9,377 bases of DNA from Methanobacterium sp. (GCA_028700095.1 JAQVTJ010000061.1:1-9377); one strand, 5' to 3'; shown: positions 1 through 6,705, numbered from the stretch's first letter. The notes: generated by a model from the sequence alone, not told the origin. Numbers and translations: made by a program.

Positions 1-1
1 A

Positions 2-715
2 ATTGTTGCAGGTGTTGGTGATAATAAAAATATTATTACAGCTAGTAAAAATGTGGATTTTGAAGTTATACTAACAGAATTCGGGGATGAATTGGTTGAA
101 CTTTTATTAAATGGTTCTGCAGATGGTGCAATAAGAGGATCATTATCTTCAAGAAATATTATGCATAGATTAGAGGAAAAATATCCTCAAAGACCCAGAG
201 CATCATTTATGGATTTAAATGGACATAAACTTCTATTAGCACCAGTAGGTATAGATGATGTGGAAAACTTAAATGAAAAAGTTCTTCTTATAGAGAAAGG
301 ATGTCAATTTTTAAAGTCAATAGGAATTAAACCTAAAGTTGGTGTTGTATCTGCTGGAAGAGAAGCAGATGTTGGTAGAAACAAAGTAGTAGATACTTTA
401 ATGGAAGAATGTGTTCTTTTAACTTCAATGATAACAGGAAAATCTATAGATGTTAAACATTATTATGGAATTATAGATGAAGCAATAAAAGAGACAAATT
501 TTATAATTACATCAGATGGTAATTGTGGAAATCATGTATTTAGAGTTATGGCATTGTTATGTGGAGTTAAAAGTTATGGTGCAATAACATTTGGAATGGA
601 TGAAATATATATTGACACAACAAGATCCCAAACCATAGAAGGATTTACAATAGCTTTAAATCTTGCAAATTATCTTGCAGAAAAAAAAGAGAAAAATAAA
701 TTAATTTATAAATAA
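2..715 (+). CDS. mtxX: Methanogenesis marker protein 4 (MtxX family), 5'-partial
   Basis: The frame is open from the first bases of the window (I-V-A-G-V-G-D-N-K...), so the gene starts just upstream and probably only a few residues are missing. The GTG at 53 is internal, not the start. I recognise the protein as methanogenesis marker protein 4, also called MtxX, a family found in methanogens with a fold related to phosphate acetyl/butyryl transferases. The name comes from a methyltransferase-linked gene in Methanosarcina; the reaction is not established to my knowledge. Visible family-like stretches are the N-terminal GVGDNK, the NGSADGAIRGS segment, GVVSAGREADVGRN in the middle and ITSDGNCGNH later. 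The seen length of 237 codons fits the family. The C-terminus ends in a lysine-rich tail. It stands alone here, with the next gene convergent and about 350 bases away. Confidence 0.88.
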   Translation: MVAGVGDNKNIITASKNVDFEVILTEFGDELVELLLNGSADGAIRGSLSSRNIMHRLEEKYPQRPRASFMDLNGHKLLLAPVGIDDVENLNEKVLLIEKGCQFLKSIGIKPKVGVVSAGREADVGRNKVVDTLMEECVLLTSMITGKSIDVKHYYGIIDEAIKETNFIITSDGNCGNHVFRVMALLCGVKSYGAITFGMDEIYIDTTRSQTIEGFTIALNLANYLAEKKEKNKLIYK

Positions 716-1064
716 AATTTAACTTTCTATTAAATAAACAATATTTAAAACCCCTCTATTTTTAGAAGATAATCTTTACTAAATCAATCTTCTTATAACA
801 TAATACCATATAATATATCTCTAAGATATTGGAATTTCATTAATTTTTAATATATATTTTTAGTTAGAAACCAATATATTATATTTCTAAACCTGTTATT
901 AATTATTATTCTAAATAAATTACTGGTTAAAACTTACCAATATTTTCTCTATTAAATATATCATAAAACTTTTTTTGAACATGGGTAAAACTTTAAAAAA
1001 ATTTATAAATTATTTTATTACATTTAAAATACTAAACAAGCATATATAATATAGTAAAATTTTA
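716..1064. other. AT-rich convergent intergenic region with three short inverted repeats
   Basis: No gene is seen in these 349 bases between the convergent mtxX and MFS genes. They contain three small inverted repeats: AGAAGAT (764-770) with ATCTTCT (787-793), ATATCT (815-820) with AGATAT (824-829), and TTAGAAA (864-870) with TTTCTAA (884-890). T-rich tracts follow on the + strand (848-861 and about 969-976), and a T7 tract lies at 995-1001 on the - strand. These are reasonable places for transcripts from both sides to end, but short repeats are expected by chance in DNA this AT-rich. Confidence 0.5.
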
Positions 1065-2432
1065 TTACACCATAGTTTTAAGTTGCTGGTTTTTACTTTT
1101 AAGTCCTATTGCTAGTATTGTCATTAATATTGCAACACATCCAATTGCAATATAAGCAATTTGATAACCATTAACTGTTCCATTATATGAACCAATAACA
1201 GCTCCTATAATTGCACCACCACTTAACTGACCAAAACTGGTAATAATATTAATTAAAGCTTGACCTGAAGCTCTTTCTTTTGGCAGGCTTTCTATTAACA
1301 TAATATATCTTGGAGGAGATCCAATAGCTGTACTCATACCCACACCTACAAGAATACCTGCTAATATAAGTAGATAACAATCCTTAGGAAAGTAGCCCAT
1401 TATAAACAATCCAATCACCATAAAAAATGCACCTGCAACCATTATATTTCTTGAACCAAATTTATCAAGAAGTTTTCCAATAACAGGGGCCCCTACTGCC
1501 ATGGTCAAGACAATTGGCATTAACATTAAACTTGCTGTGTTTATATTAAATGATAATGCTGTAATTACAAATGCAGGAACAAATACAGTGGATGCTTGAA
1601 TCAAACCTGTTCCAACAGATATAGTACTTACAAGTTTAACTTCCAGACTATTGAAAAGATTAATCTGTATTATGGGATCTTTAACTTTTTTCTCAATTAA
1701 CCATAATATTGGAATTAATATTAAACTTAGAATAATGTATGGTAAAACATTTAATGATAATATACTTACAATAAAATTATTAGTCTCTATTTGGTTTAAA
1801 CCATAGGCTAAAGCAAAAACCATAAAACTTAAAACTGCAAATCCTGCCCAATCAAATTTTATTTTACCATTTTTTTGAGATTTAGGTAATATATAAAAAC
1901 TTCCAATTAAAACAATTCCTACTAATGGTAAATTAATAATGAAAAGTAATTGCCAACTATAACTAAGTAAAAGTCCCCCTAAAACAGGACCTAATACACT
2001 GGAAAGACCCCATACAGAACTCAATATCCCAAGAGCCCCGCCACATTTATTCGGGGGGAAAACATCGCCAATAAATGCATTGGCAATTGGAAACAATCCC
2101 CCAGCACCAATTCCTTGAATAGCCCTTCCTAACAATAGCATATCATATGAAAAAGATGTTATTGTAATTAATGAACCCCCAGCAAAAAGAAGAATATCTA
2201 AAATATATATTGTTTCTCGCCCATAGATATCTGATAATTTAGCCATTAATGGCGTGCTAATCATGAAAAATAGGATGTAGATAGTGAAAACCCATGATAA
2301 AAGCCTTTCATTTACAAGAAAATATGTTTGAATCGAAGGAAGTGCAGGCCCAACAATACCAATGTCCAATGAACCCATAAAAACGCCTACGAATAGTAAA
2401 AACAATATTTGATTGTTCCTATTAATATACAT
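1065..2432 (-). CDS. MFS drug:H+ antiporter, DHA2-type (14 helices)
   Basis: This is an integral membrane transporter that probably exports drugs or other toxic hydrophobic compounds by proton antiport. The 455-aa protein has about 14 hydrophobic segments, as in the DHA2 (EmrB/QacA) branch. Signature motifs are in order: motif D1 LDIGIVGPALPSI (22-34) with Asp23 in helix 1, motif A LSDIYGRE (66-73) in the loop after helix 2, motif B LGRAIQGIGAGG (101-112) with Arg103 in helix 4, antiporter motif C GPVLGGLL (148-155) in helix 5, and a second motif A-like loop GKLLDKFGSR (319-328). The start is the first ATG of the frame. No clear Shine-Dalgarno site precedes it, and the predicted leader is only about 25 bases. 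No regulator gene is adjacent. The transported compound cannot be told from sequence. Confidence 0.92.
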   Translation of the reverse strand: MYINRNNQILFLLFVGVFMGSLDIGIVGPALPSIQTYFLVNERLLSWVFTIYILFFMISTPLMAKLSDIYGRETIYILDILLFAGGSLITITSFSYDMLLLGRAIQGIGAGGLFPIANAFIGDVFPPNKCGGALGILSSVWGLSSVLGPVLGGLLLSYSWQLLFIINLPLVGIVLIGSFYILPKSQKNGKIKFDWAGFAVLSFMVFALAYGLNQIETNNFIVSILSLNVLPYIILSLILIPILWLIEKKVKDPIIQINLFNSLEVKLVSTISVGTGLIQASTVFVPAFVITALSFNINTASLMLMPIVLTMAVGAPVIGKLLDKFGSRNIMVAGAFFMVIGLFIMGYFPKDCYLLILAGILVGVGMSTAIGSPPRYIMLIESLPKERASGQALINIITSFGQLSGGAIIGAVIGSYNGTVNGYQIAYIAIGCVAILMTILAIGLKSKNQQLKTMV

Positions 2433-2475
2433 AGAAACAAGTTCTATCTTTTAACAATTTAAAGTTTTGTCATTA

Positions 2476-2486
2476 CAATATATGAA
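2476..2486 (-). promoter_or_regulatory. Candidate TATA box of the MFS gene
   Basis: On the - strand CATATATTG lies about 45-55 bases upstream of the ATG, giving a predicted transcription start near 2457 and a short leader. A weak TTGT(4)ACAA inverted repeat at 2467-2478 sits beside it and could be an operator half, but this is speculative in such AT-rich sequence. Confidence 0.35.
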
Positions 2487-2786
2487 TTAAAATTAAACAT
2501 CCCACATTATTATATCTACCATTAATTTTTTTAAAATAATAAAATTATCCTTAAAAAACATATTTAATTGCTAATTTTTCAATTAATAATACTTTAACTA
2601 CTTCTAAAAAGCTATTCATTAATAATTTAATAAATATATCATATTTTTTTTTTACATTGTATTTATTTATTAAATTATATTAGATATTTGGGTTTTAAAT
2701 TTTTTGTAAGTTTTTTATTAAAGAATATCCTTGAAAAAAAAGATTTAATTAACATATAATCTATAGTAAATCAAAAATTATATAAC

Positions 2787-2816
2787 TTATAATGTATTAT
2801 AATGTATTAAGATGTA
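2787..2816. repeat. Three tandem 10-bp repeats upstream of a promoter
   Basis: TTATAATGTA occurs twice in direct succession (2787-2796 and 2797-2806) and is followed by the variant TTAAGATGTA (2807-2816). The period of 10 bp is close to one helical turn, so all copies face the same side of the DNA. The array ends about 28 bp upstream of the TATA box of the 79-aa gene, a typical place for an archaeal activator to bind. Confidence 0.6.
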
Positions 2817-2844
2817 ATAAATTGAATATTGTTGAATAAATTTT

Positions 2845-2855
2845 TTTATAAAAAA
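2845..2855 (+). promoter_or_regulatory. Candidate TATA box of the 79-aa gene
   Basis: TTTATAAAAAA lies about 45-50 bases before the ATG at 2897. Transcription would start near 2872-2876, giving a leader of about 20-25 bases that contains the Shine-Dalgarno site AGGTGAT at 2885-2891. Confidence 0.5.
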
Positions 2856-2896
2856 TTTATTTAAAGAGTTAGGGTTTAAAAAAAAGGTGATAAAAA

Positions 2897-3136
2897 ATGG
2901 TAGATGATAGTTGTGATATACCTAAAAAGAAAAAAATAACCAAGAATAATAAATTCCATGACTCTAGTAATCCTGAACTTATAGACGAACCAATAAGTTT
3001 TCATTCAGAGAGAATAGATAAAAATAAAGGCAAAAAACTAGATCCATTGGCACATAAAAGTGGACCAAGCGACAGTAATAAAATAGCTACCCCAAGAACA
3101 CCAGGAGTAACCAAGAAAAAACATCCCCGAAGTTAA
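2897..3136 (+). CDS. Small lysine-rich, probably disordered protein, unknown function
   Basis: I do not recognise this 79-aa protein. The start is well supported: AGGTGAT (2885-2891), which matches the archaeal 16S tail, sits five bases before the ATG. The composition is extreme. Lys, Ser, Pro, Asp and Asn dominate, with KKKKITKNNK at 10-19, NKGKKLD in the middle and TKKKHPRS at the C-terminus. There is no hydrophobic core and no membrane segment. It is therefore likely intrinsically disordered and basic, able to bind nucleic acid or an acidic partner (inference only). The single Cys is at position 6. The gene stands alone between long AT-rich gaps, downstream of the 10-bp tandem repeats. Translation signals and base composition richer in G+C than the flanks argue that it is real. 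Confidence 0.65.
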   Translation: MVDDSCDIPKKKKITKNNKFHDSSNPELIDEPISFHSERIDKNKGKKLDPLAHKSGPSDSNKIATPRTPGVTKKKHPRS

Positions 3137-3236
3137 GATTTCATTAATTTAATCTATAACTTTTAAATATCTCAAATATATGAATGGGTAAATAATATTT
3201 CCACAATAAATTCTAGAATATAATAATAGTGTAAAG

Positions 3237-3256
3237 AATGTTAAATTATTAACATT
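3237..3256. repeat. Perfect 8-bp inverted repeat, 4-base loop
   Basis: AATGTTAA (3237-3244) pairs with TTAACATT (3249-3256) around ATTA. Outside this core GTGT (3229-3232) and ACAC (3265-3268) could pair with internal bulges. It lies about 100 bases after the stop of the 79-aa gene. It could be an RNA hairpin ending that transcript or a dimeric protein site; no T run follows directly. Confidence 0.5.
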
Positions 3257-3275
3257 TAAAGTTCACACCAAAAAA

Positions 3276-3310
3276 TAATAATAAATGATTATTAGTTATT
3301 TACCTCTATT
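3276..3310 (+). terminator. Possible terminator hairpin after the 79-aa gene
   Basis: TAATAAT (3276-3282) pairs with ATTATTA (3288-3294) around five bases, and a T-rich stretch follows up to about 3314. The stem contains only A-T pairs, so the hairpin would be weak. Confidence 0.3.
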
Positions 3311-3444
3311 TTTGAGAAAATATTAACCTTTTTTATTTATTAGCCTAAATATAATAAATCCAAAAAAGATGTTTAAATAATCAATCTACAGGCCATTTCA
3401 TAGAATATGGGAAATATAATGATTATTAAGAGGTTGTAATAAAA

Positions 3445-3834
3445 TTGCAAGATAAAACTAATTTAAAAAAAAGTACCAATATAGTTATTTTAAGTTTAAA
3501 AGATGTAGTAGGAAAAATTTTACATTCCTTTGAAACAAAGGATTTTAAAGGGTTTAAACAGTTTAAATTATATTTTAAAGCTTTAAATAAAAACGAGAAT
3601 ATGAGTGAAGTAATTATCAAAGCAGATAATATAATATTTTTAAAGCATAATAATGAACTTAAAACATTATATAGAAATATAGATGTTCAAGAAGTTATGG
3701 GAAAAATATTCCTAGGATATGAAAATTGGCATGAAGAAAATTTAGCTGACACAGCTAATATAACATCACCACTATGCAATTTAACTTTGAATTTTGAAGA
3801 GGGATATGTAATAAAAATAGAAAATTTCCGATGA
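3445..3834 (+). CDS. Unrecognised 129-aa protein, TTG start
   Basis: I cannot assign a family. The start is TTG at 3445, supported by GAGGT (3430-3434) ten bases upstream. An in-frame TAA at 3427-3429 excludes a longer version, and the next ATG would remove the first 52 residues. The N-terminal third is basic, with a hydrophobic strand-like stretch NIVILSL (12-18) and many Lys and Phe residues (KDFKGFKQFKLYFKAL). The second half is less basic, with alternating hydrophobic segments such as ADNIIFLKH and a C-terminal CNLTLNFEEGYVIKIENF. This suggests a small mixed alpha/beta cytoplasmic protein. There is no signal peptide or membrane helix. It lies 269 bases before the response regulator on the same strand; a hairpin between them suggests separate transcripts. 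Confidence 0.6.
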   Translation: MQDKTNLKKSTNIVILSLKDVVGKILHSFETKDFKGFKQFKLYFKALNKNENMSEVIIKADNIIFLKHNNELKTLYRNIDVQEVMGKIFLGYENWHEENLADTANITSPLCNLTLNFEEGYVIKIENFR

Positions 3835-3862
3835 TATAATCTTAAATTATAGTTCACTTTTA

Positions 3863-3904
3863 TGATATAAATTTGTTAAGAACTTACAAATTTTGATATA
3901 AATT
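3863..3904 (+). terminator. Hairpin with flanking 11-bp direct repeats, possible terminator
   Basis: AAATTTGT (3869-3876) pairs perfectly with ACAAATTT (3886-3893) and is followed by a T run, about 35 bases after the stop of the 129-aa gene. That suits a transcript end. The same stretch carries the direct repeat TGATATAAATT at 3863-3873 and 3894-3904, exactly 31 bp apart, which could instead be protein-binding sites on one face of the DNA. Confidence 0.4.
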
Positions 3905-4031
3905 AGTAATTTAAAAATAGATCACTGCAATAATTTAGTATTTCTAATTTATATATTAATAAACAGCTAATATTTTGTTAAATATTTATTATAATAATGT
4001 TTAGAAAAACAAATTTTAAGGTTAAAAAAAA

Positions 4032-4044
4032 AATAATATAATTT
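4032..4044 (+). promoter_or_regulatory. Candidate TATA box of the response regulator gene
   Basis: AATAATATAATTT lies about 65 bases before the ATG, predicting a start near 4062 and a leader of about 40 bases containing the Shine-Dalgarno site AAAGGAG (4087-4093). A closer TATA-like TTTATATTAT (4069-4078) would place the transcript start downstream of the Shine-Dalgarno site, so it is less likely. Confidence 0.3.
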
Positions 4045-4103
4045 ATTATTGGGTTTGATTTAATGATTTTATATTATATTCTAATTAAAGGAGTTTTTTT
4101 TAG

Positions 4104-4517
4104 ATGAATAATAAACAAATCAATATATTATTAATTGAAGATAATATTGGTGATTATCAAATGATAATCAGGACGCTTGATAAAAGTGAAAATGCACATT
4201 TTGAACTGACACATGTTCCAAGATTAGGTGCAGGGTTAAAACTTCTTGAAAAGGAAATATATGATATTATACTTTTAGACCTAGGATTACCTGGTTGTGA
4301 AGGTTTAGAATCTTTTAATATTACTTCAAAGAAACATCCAACTATTCCAATAATTATATTAACAGGTCTTGCAAATGAAAAAACTGGAATTAAAGCCATA
4401 AAATATGGTGAAAAGGATTATTTAGTTAAAGGAGAATTTAATGGTAAATTATTGGCAAGAGCTATTCAATATGCGATAGAGCGTGAACAAAAAATAGAAG
4501 ATCTTGCTGTCAATTAA
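4104..4517 (+). CDS. Single-domain response regulator (CheY-like receiver)
   Basis: This 137-aa protein is a phosphorylation-controlled signalling protein made of one receiver domain and no output domain. All catalytic residues are present: the acidic pair Glu12-Asp13 (LLIEDN), phospho-acceptor Asp59 (IILLDLGLPG), Thr87 (IILTG) and Lys109 (DYLVKGE). The DYLVKGE form and the ending AIQYAIERE are common in stand-alone receivers of archaea and in receivers fused to PAS/histidine kinase modules. Here the chain stops about 20 residues later (QKIEDLAVN), at the beginning of what would be the linker helix. The start ATG has AAAGGAG ten bases upstream. No histidine kinase is encoded in the window, so its partner must lie elsewhere. 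Its output is probably a protein-protein contact. Confidence 0.9.
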   Translation: MNNKQINILLIEDNIGDYQMIIRTLDKSENAHFELTHVPRLGAGLKLLEKEIYDIILLDLGLPGCEGLESFNITSKKHPTIPIIILTGLANEKTGIKAIKYGEKDYLVKGEFNGKLLARAIQYAIEREQKIEDLAVN

Positions 4518-4534
4518 TTTATCTTATTTAAATT

Positions 4535-4574
4535 TATTAAAAAAAAGAATAATAGAAAAATTAATTATTTCTTT
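4535..4574. terminator. Bidirectional T-rich terminator region between convergent genes
   Basis: The response regulator and the lysine-rich gene converge with 57 bases between their stops. On the - strand a T8 run (A run on +, 4540-4547) follows the lysine-rich gene. On the + strand T-rich sequence (TTTCTTTTTAG, about 4567-4577) follows the regulator. AATAAT (4549-4554) and ATTATT (4564-4569) can pair between them. Confidence 0.4.
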
Positions 4575-4844
4575 TTAGCTATCTGTAATGGGAATCTTCC
4601 AAAGATATCCAACTTTTTTCCCTTTTTCTTGTTTATTTTTTCCCTTTTTCTTTTTAACGTGGGCTTCACTGCCTTCCCAGGACTCTATTGTTTTGTCTAG
4701 ATAATTAGCTATTTCTTCATTGTATTTTTTGGTTCCAATTGTGTAGGTTTCAGTTTCATTATGAATATAGCTGATTCCTTCACCTTTTTCTTCCATAACC
4801 TTTGTTATTTCCATTAATTTTTTATAAAATTTTTCAGACATCAT
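4575..4844 (-). CDS. Lysine-rich 89-aa protein of unknown function, operator-controlled
   Basis: I do not recognise this protein. The frame has an ATG at 4883, but I choose the ATG at 4844 (89 aa). The TATA box at 4897-4906 predicts transcription from about 4875, below the first ATG, and GAAGGAG lies about 11 bases upstream of 4844. A second ATG follows directly at 4841. The N-terminal half looks like an amphipathic helix (EKFYKKLMEITKVMEEK), then comes a Tyr/Thr-rich segment, then a second helix (NEEIANYLDKTIESWEG). A strongly basic patch KKKKGKNKQEKGKK follows, before the end GYLWKIPITDS. The basic patch could bind nucleic acid, and the palindrome over its promoter fits autoregulation. Both ideas are inference. 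There is no membrane segment or cysteine. Confidence 0.65.
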   Translation of the reverse strand: MMSEKFYKKLMEITKVMEEKGEGISYIHNETETYTIGTKKYNEEIANYLDKTIESWEGSEAHVKKKKGKNKQEKGKKVGYLWKIPITDS

Positions 4845-4894
4845 TTTTACGCCTTCTCCTTCTGTTATTATATTTTTCTTCATATAAATAAAGA

Positions 4895-4914
4895 CGTATT
4901 TATATACAAATACG
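4895..4914 (-). promoter_or_regulatory. TATA box inside a perfect 7-bp palindrome (candidate operator)
   Basis: CGTATTT (4895-4901) and AAATACG (4908-4914) form a perfect inverted repeat around six bases. On the - strand the TATA element TATATAAATA (4897-4906) sits inside it. A dimeric repressor bound here would block TBP directly. The arms contain two C/G pairs each in DNA that is otherwise almost only A and T, so chance is less likely than for the all-AT repeats nearby. Confidence 0.6.
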
Positions 4915-5178
4915 GATATTTGAGCAAAATACTTTGAATATTAATTTAGTATATAGAAGTTTATATGGATTAATGCTTTGGTTTTAAATGTTGTTAAAAG
5001 TGATTTTTCTTAAGAATCAATAGAAATTCTAATGAAAATATCCATGGTCTAGTTAAATAATATATTAAAATTAAATTATTTGGATAAAAATGTTTATTAT
5101 CTTCCTAGATATTTATATATTAATATTATGTTTAGAATGGTAATTGGATATTAACATTGTCTATTATTAGGTGATCTA
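4915..5178. other. AT-rich divergent region before the CDF gene
   Basis: No gene is seen. The stretch holds the presumed promoter of the metal transporter gene: TTTATATA at 5112-5119 (start predicted near 5140) and a full Shine-Dalgarno match AGGTGAT at 5169-5175. The bases between about 4930 and 5100 show nothing I can name. Confidence 0.45.
5112..5119 (+). promoter_or_regulatory. TATA box of the CDF transporter gene
   Basis: TTTATATA matches the archaeal consensus well. Its predicted transcription start near 5140 lies upstream of the AGGTGAT site at 5169-5175. Both signals therefore point to translation starting near 5180, not at the TTG at 5236. Confidence 0.5.
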
Positions 5179-5235
5179 GTAGATAAAACATATCAAAGAC
5201 AGAAAATTGGCAGAAATGCTTCAGCTGTTGCTATT

Positions 5236-6075
5236 TTGGGAAATACATTTCTCACTATTTTCAACTTTAGTATTGGTTTGATTTCTGGAAGTAGTGCATT
5301 GCTTGCTGAATCCGCACATACTCTTTCAGATGTTTTAACCTCCATAATTGCATTTGTTGGTTTTAAAATTGGGATGAAACCTGCTGATAAAGAACATCAA
5401 TATGGTCATGGGAGAGCTGAACCATTGGTTGGATTGGTAATAGTTGTTTTTCTAGTTATTGTAGCATATGAAATTTTAAATGGTGTATATATTAAAATCA
5501 CTTCCCCTGCCCCTATTACACCTCCTGAACTCATTGCAGCATTAATGGCATTTATTGGTATATTTATAAATTGGTCAATGACAACTTATCTTATTAGGGC
5601 AGGGGAAAAAATTAATAGTCCTGCTATAATAGCTGATGGTCAACATCAGAAGGTGGATATATATTCTTGTATTGCAATTTTAGGTGGAGTAATAGGGGCC
5701 CAATTAGGTTTTCCAATTTTAGATCCTCTTATAGCTATTTTTATTTCATTATTAGTTATTAAAACAGCCTTTGAACTTGCAAAAGACAATGTAAATGTGA
5801 TAATGGGAAAGGTTCCATCAGAAACTATTTTAGATGAAGTAAGATCTGCTACAAAAAAGGTTGATGAAGTTAAAGGAGTTCATAGTATAAAAATAAACCC
5901 TATGGGCCCATATTCATCTGCAGAGCTTCATATTGAAGTTGATGGAGAATTAAAATTAAAAGATGCACATAAAATAGCACATAATGTCGAAAAACAAATA
6001 TTTAAAGATGTATCTATAATAAAAATGGCCATAATCCATGTATGTCCATTTGAAGAAGAATGTGTAATAATATAA
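5236..6075 (+). CDS. Cation diffusion facilitator (divalent metal efflux), N-terminus unresolved
   Basis: This is a CDF transporter that exports Zn2+ or a similar divalent metal against protons, working as a dimer in the cell membrane. Numbered from the TTG at 5236, helix 2 carries His28-x3-Asp32 (AESAHTLSD) and helix 5 carries His137-x3-Asp141 (ADGQHQKVD), the four transport-site residues. The HGRAE signature is at 58-62. About six membrane segments are followed by the cytoplasmic dimerisation domain from about residue 190, ending HVCPFEEE. The TTG is probably not the real start. The frame is open back to 5155, and the added residues (YQRQKIGRNASAVAI) resemble the normal first part of the family. 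AGGTGAT at 5169-5175 precedes them, but no ATG, GTG or TTG lies in frame before 5236. Either a rare start codon is used or the start was lost by mutation. Confidence 0.88.
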   Translation: MGNTFLTIFNFSIGLISGSSALLAESAHTLSDVLTSIIAFVGFKIGMKPADKEHQYGHGRAEPLVGLVIVVFLVIVAYEILNGVYIKITSPAPITPPELIAALMAFIGIFINWSMTTYLIRAGEKINSPAIIADGQHQKVDIYSCIAILGGVIGAQLGFPILDPLIAIFISLLVIKTAFELAKDNVNVIMGKVPSETILDEVRSATKKVDEVKGVHSIKINPMGPYSSAELHIEVDGELKLKDAHKIAHNVEKQIFKDVSIIKMAIIHVCPFEEECVII

Positions 6076-6080
6076 AATGT

Positions 6081-6105
6081 GTATTATTAATATACTTCTT
6101 TTTAT
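6081..6105 (+). terminator. Probable terminator of the CDF gene
   Basis: A short imperfect palindrome (GTAT at 6081-6084 with ATAC at 6092-6095) is followed by the T-rich TTCTTTTTA. It begins six bases after the stop and lies between two convergent genes. Confidence 0.35.
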
Positions 6106-6132
6106 AAGATAAAATTATTATTTTTACTATTT

Positions 6133-6537
6133 TTACTTATGACTAAAATTTAATAGATGTTTAAAAGGTTGTTTAACTTCTGCTAATGTTTTTGATATAA
6201 AATTTATATGTGGTTTATCATAATAAAAATTTGTGAGATTATTTAAAGCATAAATTAAACCATTAATAGCCATATTACATATCATATAATTATCATCATA
6301 TAATAAAGATTCTAAACGTCTTAAATAGCCATTTTCTCTATAAGTCAAGGCATATAGATTAATAATTGGTTTTAAAAATGTTTTTTCTGTTATTTCTAAT
6401 TTTTTTAGTTCAGAATATGGTATTATATCCTGTTTATAGTTATATAGATAAAAATCATCTATTTCAGAATTTTTAATACCTATTATATCATGACATATAT
6501 CTAATTCAATCATTAATCTCATAAAATAGTAAATCAT
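6133..6537 (-). CDS. 134-aa helical ORF, likely C-terminal remnant of an interrupted gene
   Basis: I do not recognise this protein. It is rich in Leu, Ile, Tyr and Asn with predicted helices (YSELKKLEITEKTFLKPIINLYAL, then NYMICNMAINGLIYALNNL). Such helix pairs are seen in HEAT/ARM-like proteins, but no family is assigned. The ATG at 6537 has only a weak site (GGGATGA) in front. The frame continues upstream for 22 more codons (...SIFFHWDE) to a TAA at 6604-6606 without any ATG, GTG or TTG. Before that TAA the same frame stays open for 33 codons to the TAG that ends the 132-aa ORF. It is therefore probably the 3' part of a longer broken gene. Confidence 0.5.
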   Translation of the reverse strand: MIYYFMRLMIELDICHDIIGIKNSEIDDFYLYNYKQDIIPYSELKKLEITEKTFLKPIINLYALTYRENGYLRRLESLLYDDNYMICNMAINGLIYALNNLTNFYYDKPHINFISKTLAEVKQPFKHLLNFSHK

Positions 6538-6705
6538 TTCATCCCAATGGAAGAATATAGAATCTTTAAAAATTATAGTTAATAGGGAATTAAAATTTTT
6601 TAATTACCCTCTTTTTTCAGATAATATATTATATCGATGAAGAAGATAATCTCCCAAGTTATTTATATTATAATTAAATATTTTAAAGTTGTAATTGGAT
6701 ATATC

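Larger units (their letters stand above)
2433..2896. other. Long AT-rich divergent promoter region
   Basis: These 464 bases separate the divergent MFS gene and the 79-aa gene. No ORF with a ribosome binding site was found. Visible elements are the MFS TATA box, a 7-bp inverted repeat TTAATTG (2564-2570) / CAATTAA (2580-2586), several T and A runs, the tandem repeat at 2787-2816, and the TATA box at 2845-2855. The rest shows nothing I can name. Confidence 0.5.
3137..3444. other. AT-rich gap with two inverted repeats
   Basis: No gene is seen in these 308 bases. They hold the hairpins at 3237-3256 and 3276-3294. Possible TATA boxes for the next gene are TAAATATAATAAA (about 3346-3358) and TTTAAATAAT (about 3372-3381); the choice between them is not clear from sequence. 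Confidence 0.45.

Noticed and set aside
716..1064. Series of inverted repeats as a possible CRISPR-like or mobile array
   Set aside because: The repeats differ from one another, have no regular spacing and consist mostly of A and T.
3358..3429. Possible upstream extension of the 129-aa gene in the same frame
   Set aside because: Only 23 codons between two TAA stops, with no start codon and the second stop directly before the TTG start; chance is enough.
3426..3620. 64-aa ORF on the - strand
   Set aside because: It lies opposite the 129-aa gene, has no ribosome binding site and shows shadow-frame composition.
4157..4399. 80-aa ORF on the - strand
   Set aside because: It lies entirely opposite the response regulator, whose motifs are certain.
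4845..4883. Longer 102-aa version of the lysine-rich protein
   Set aside because: The ATG at 4883 lies upstream of the predicted transcript start, and a good Shine-Dalgarno site precedes 4844 instead.
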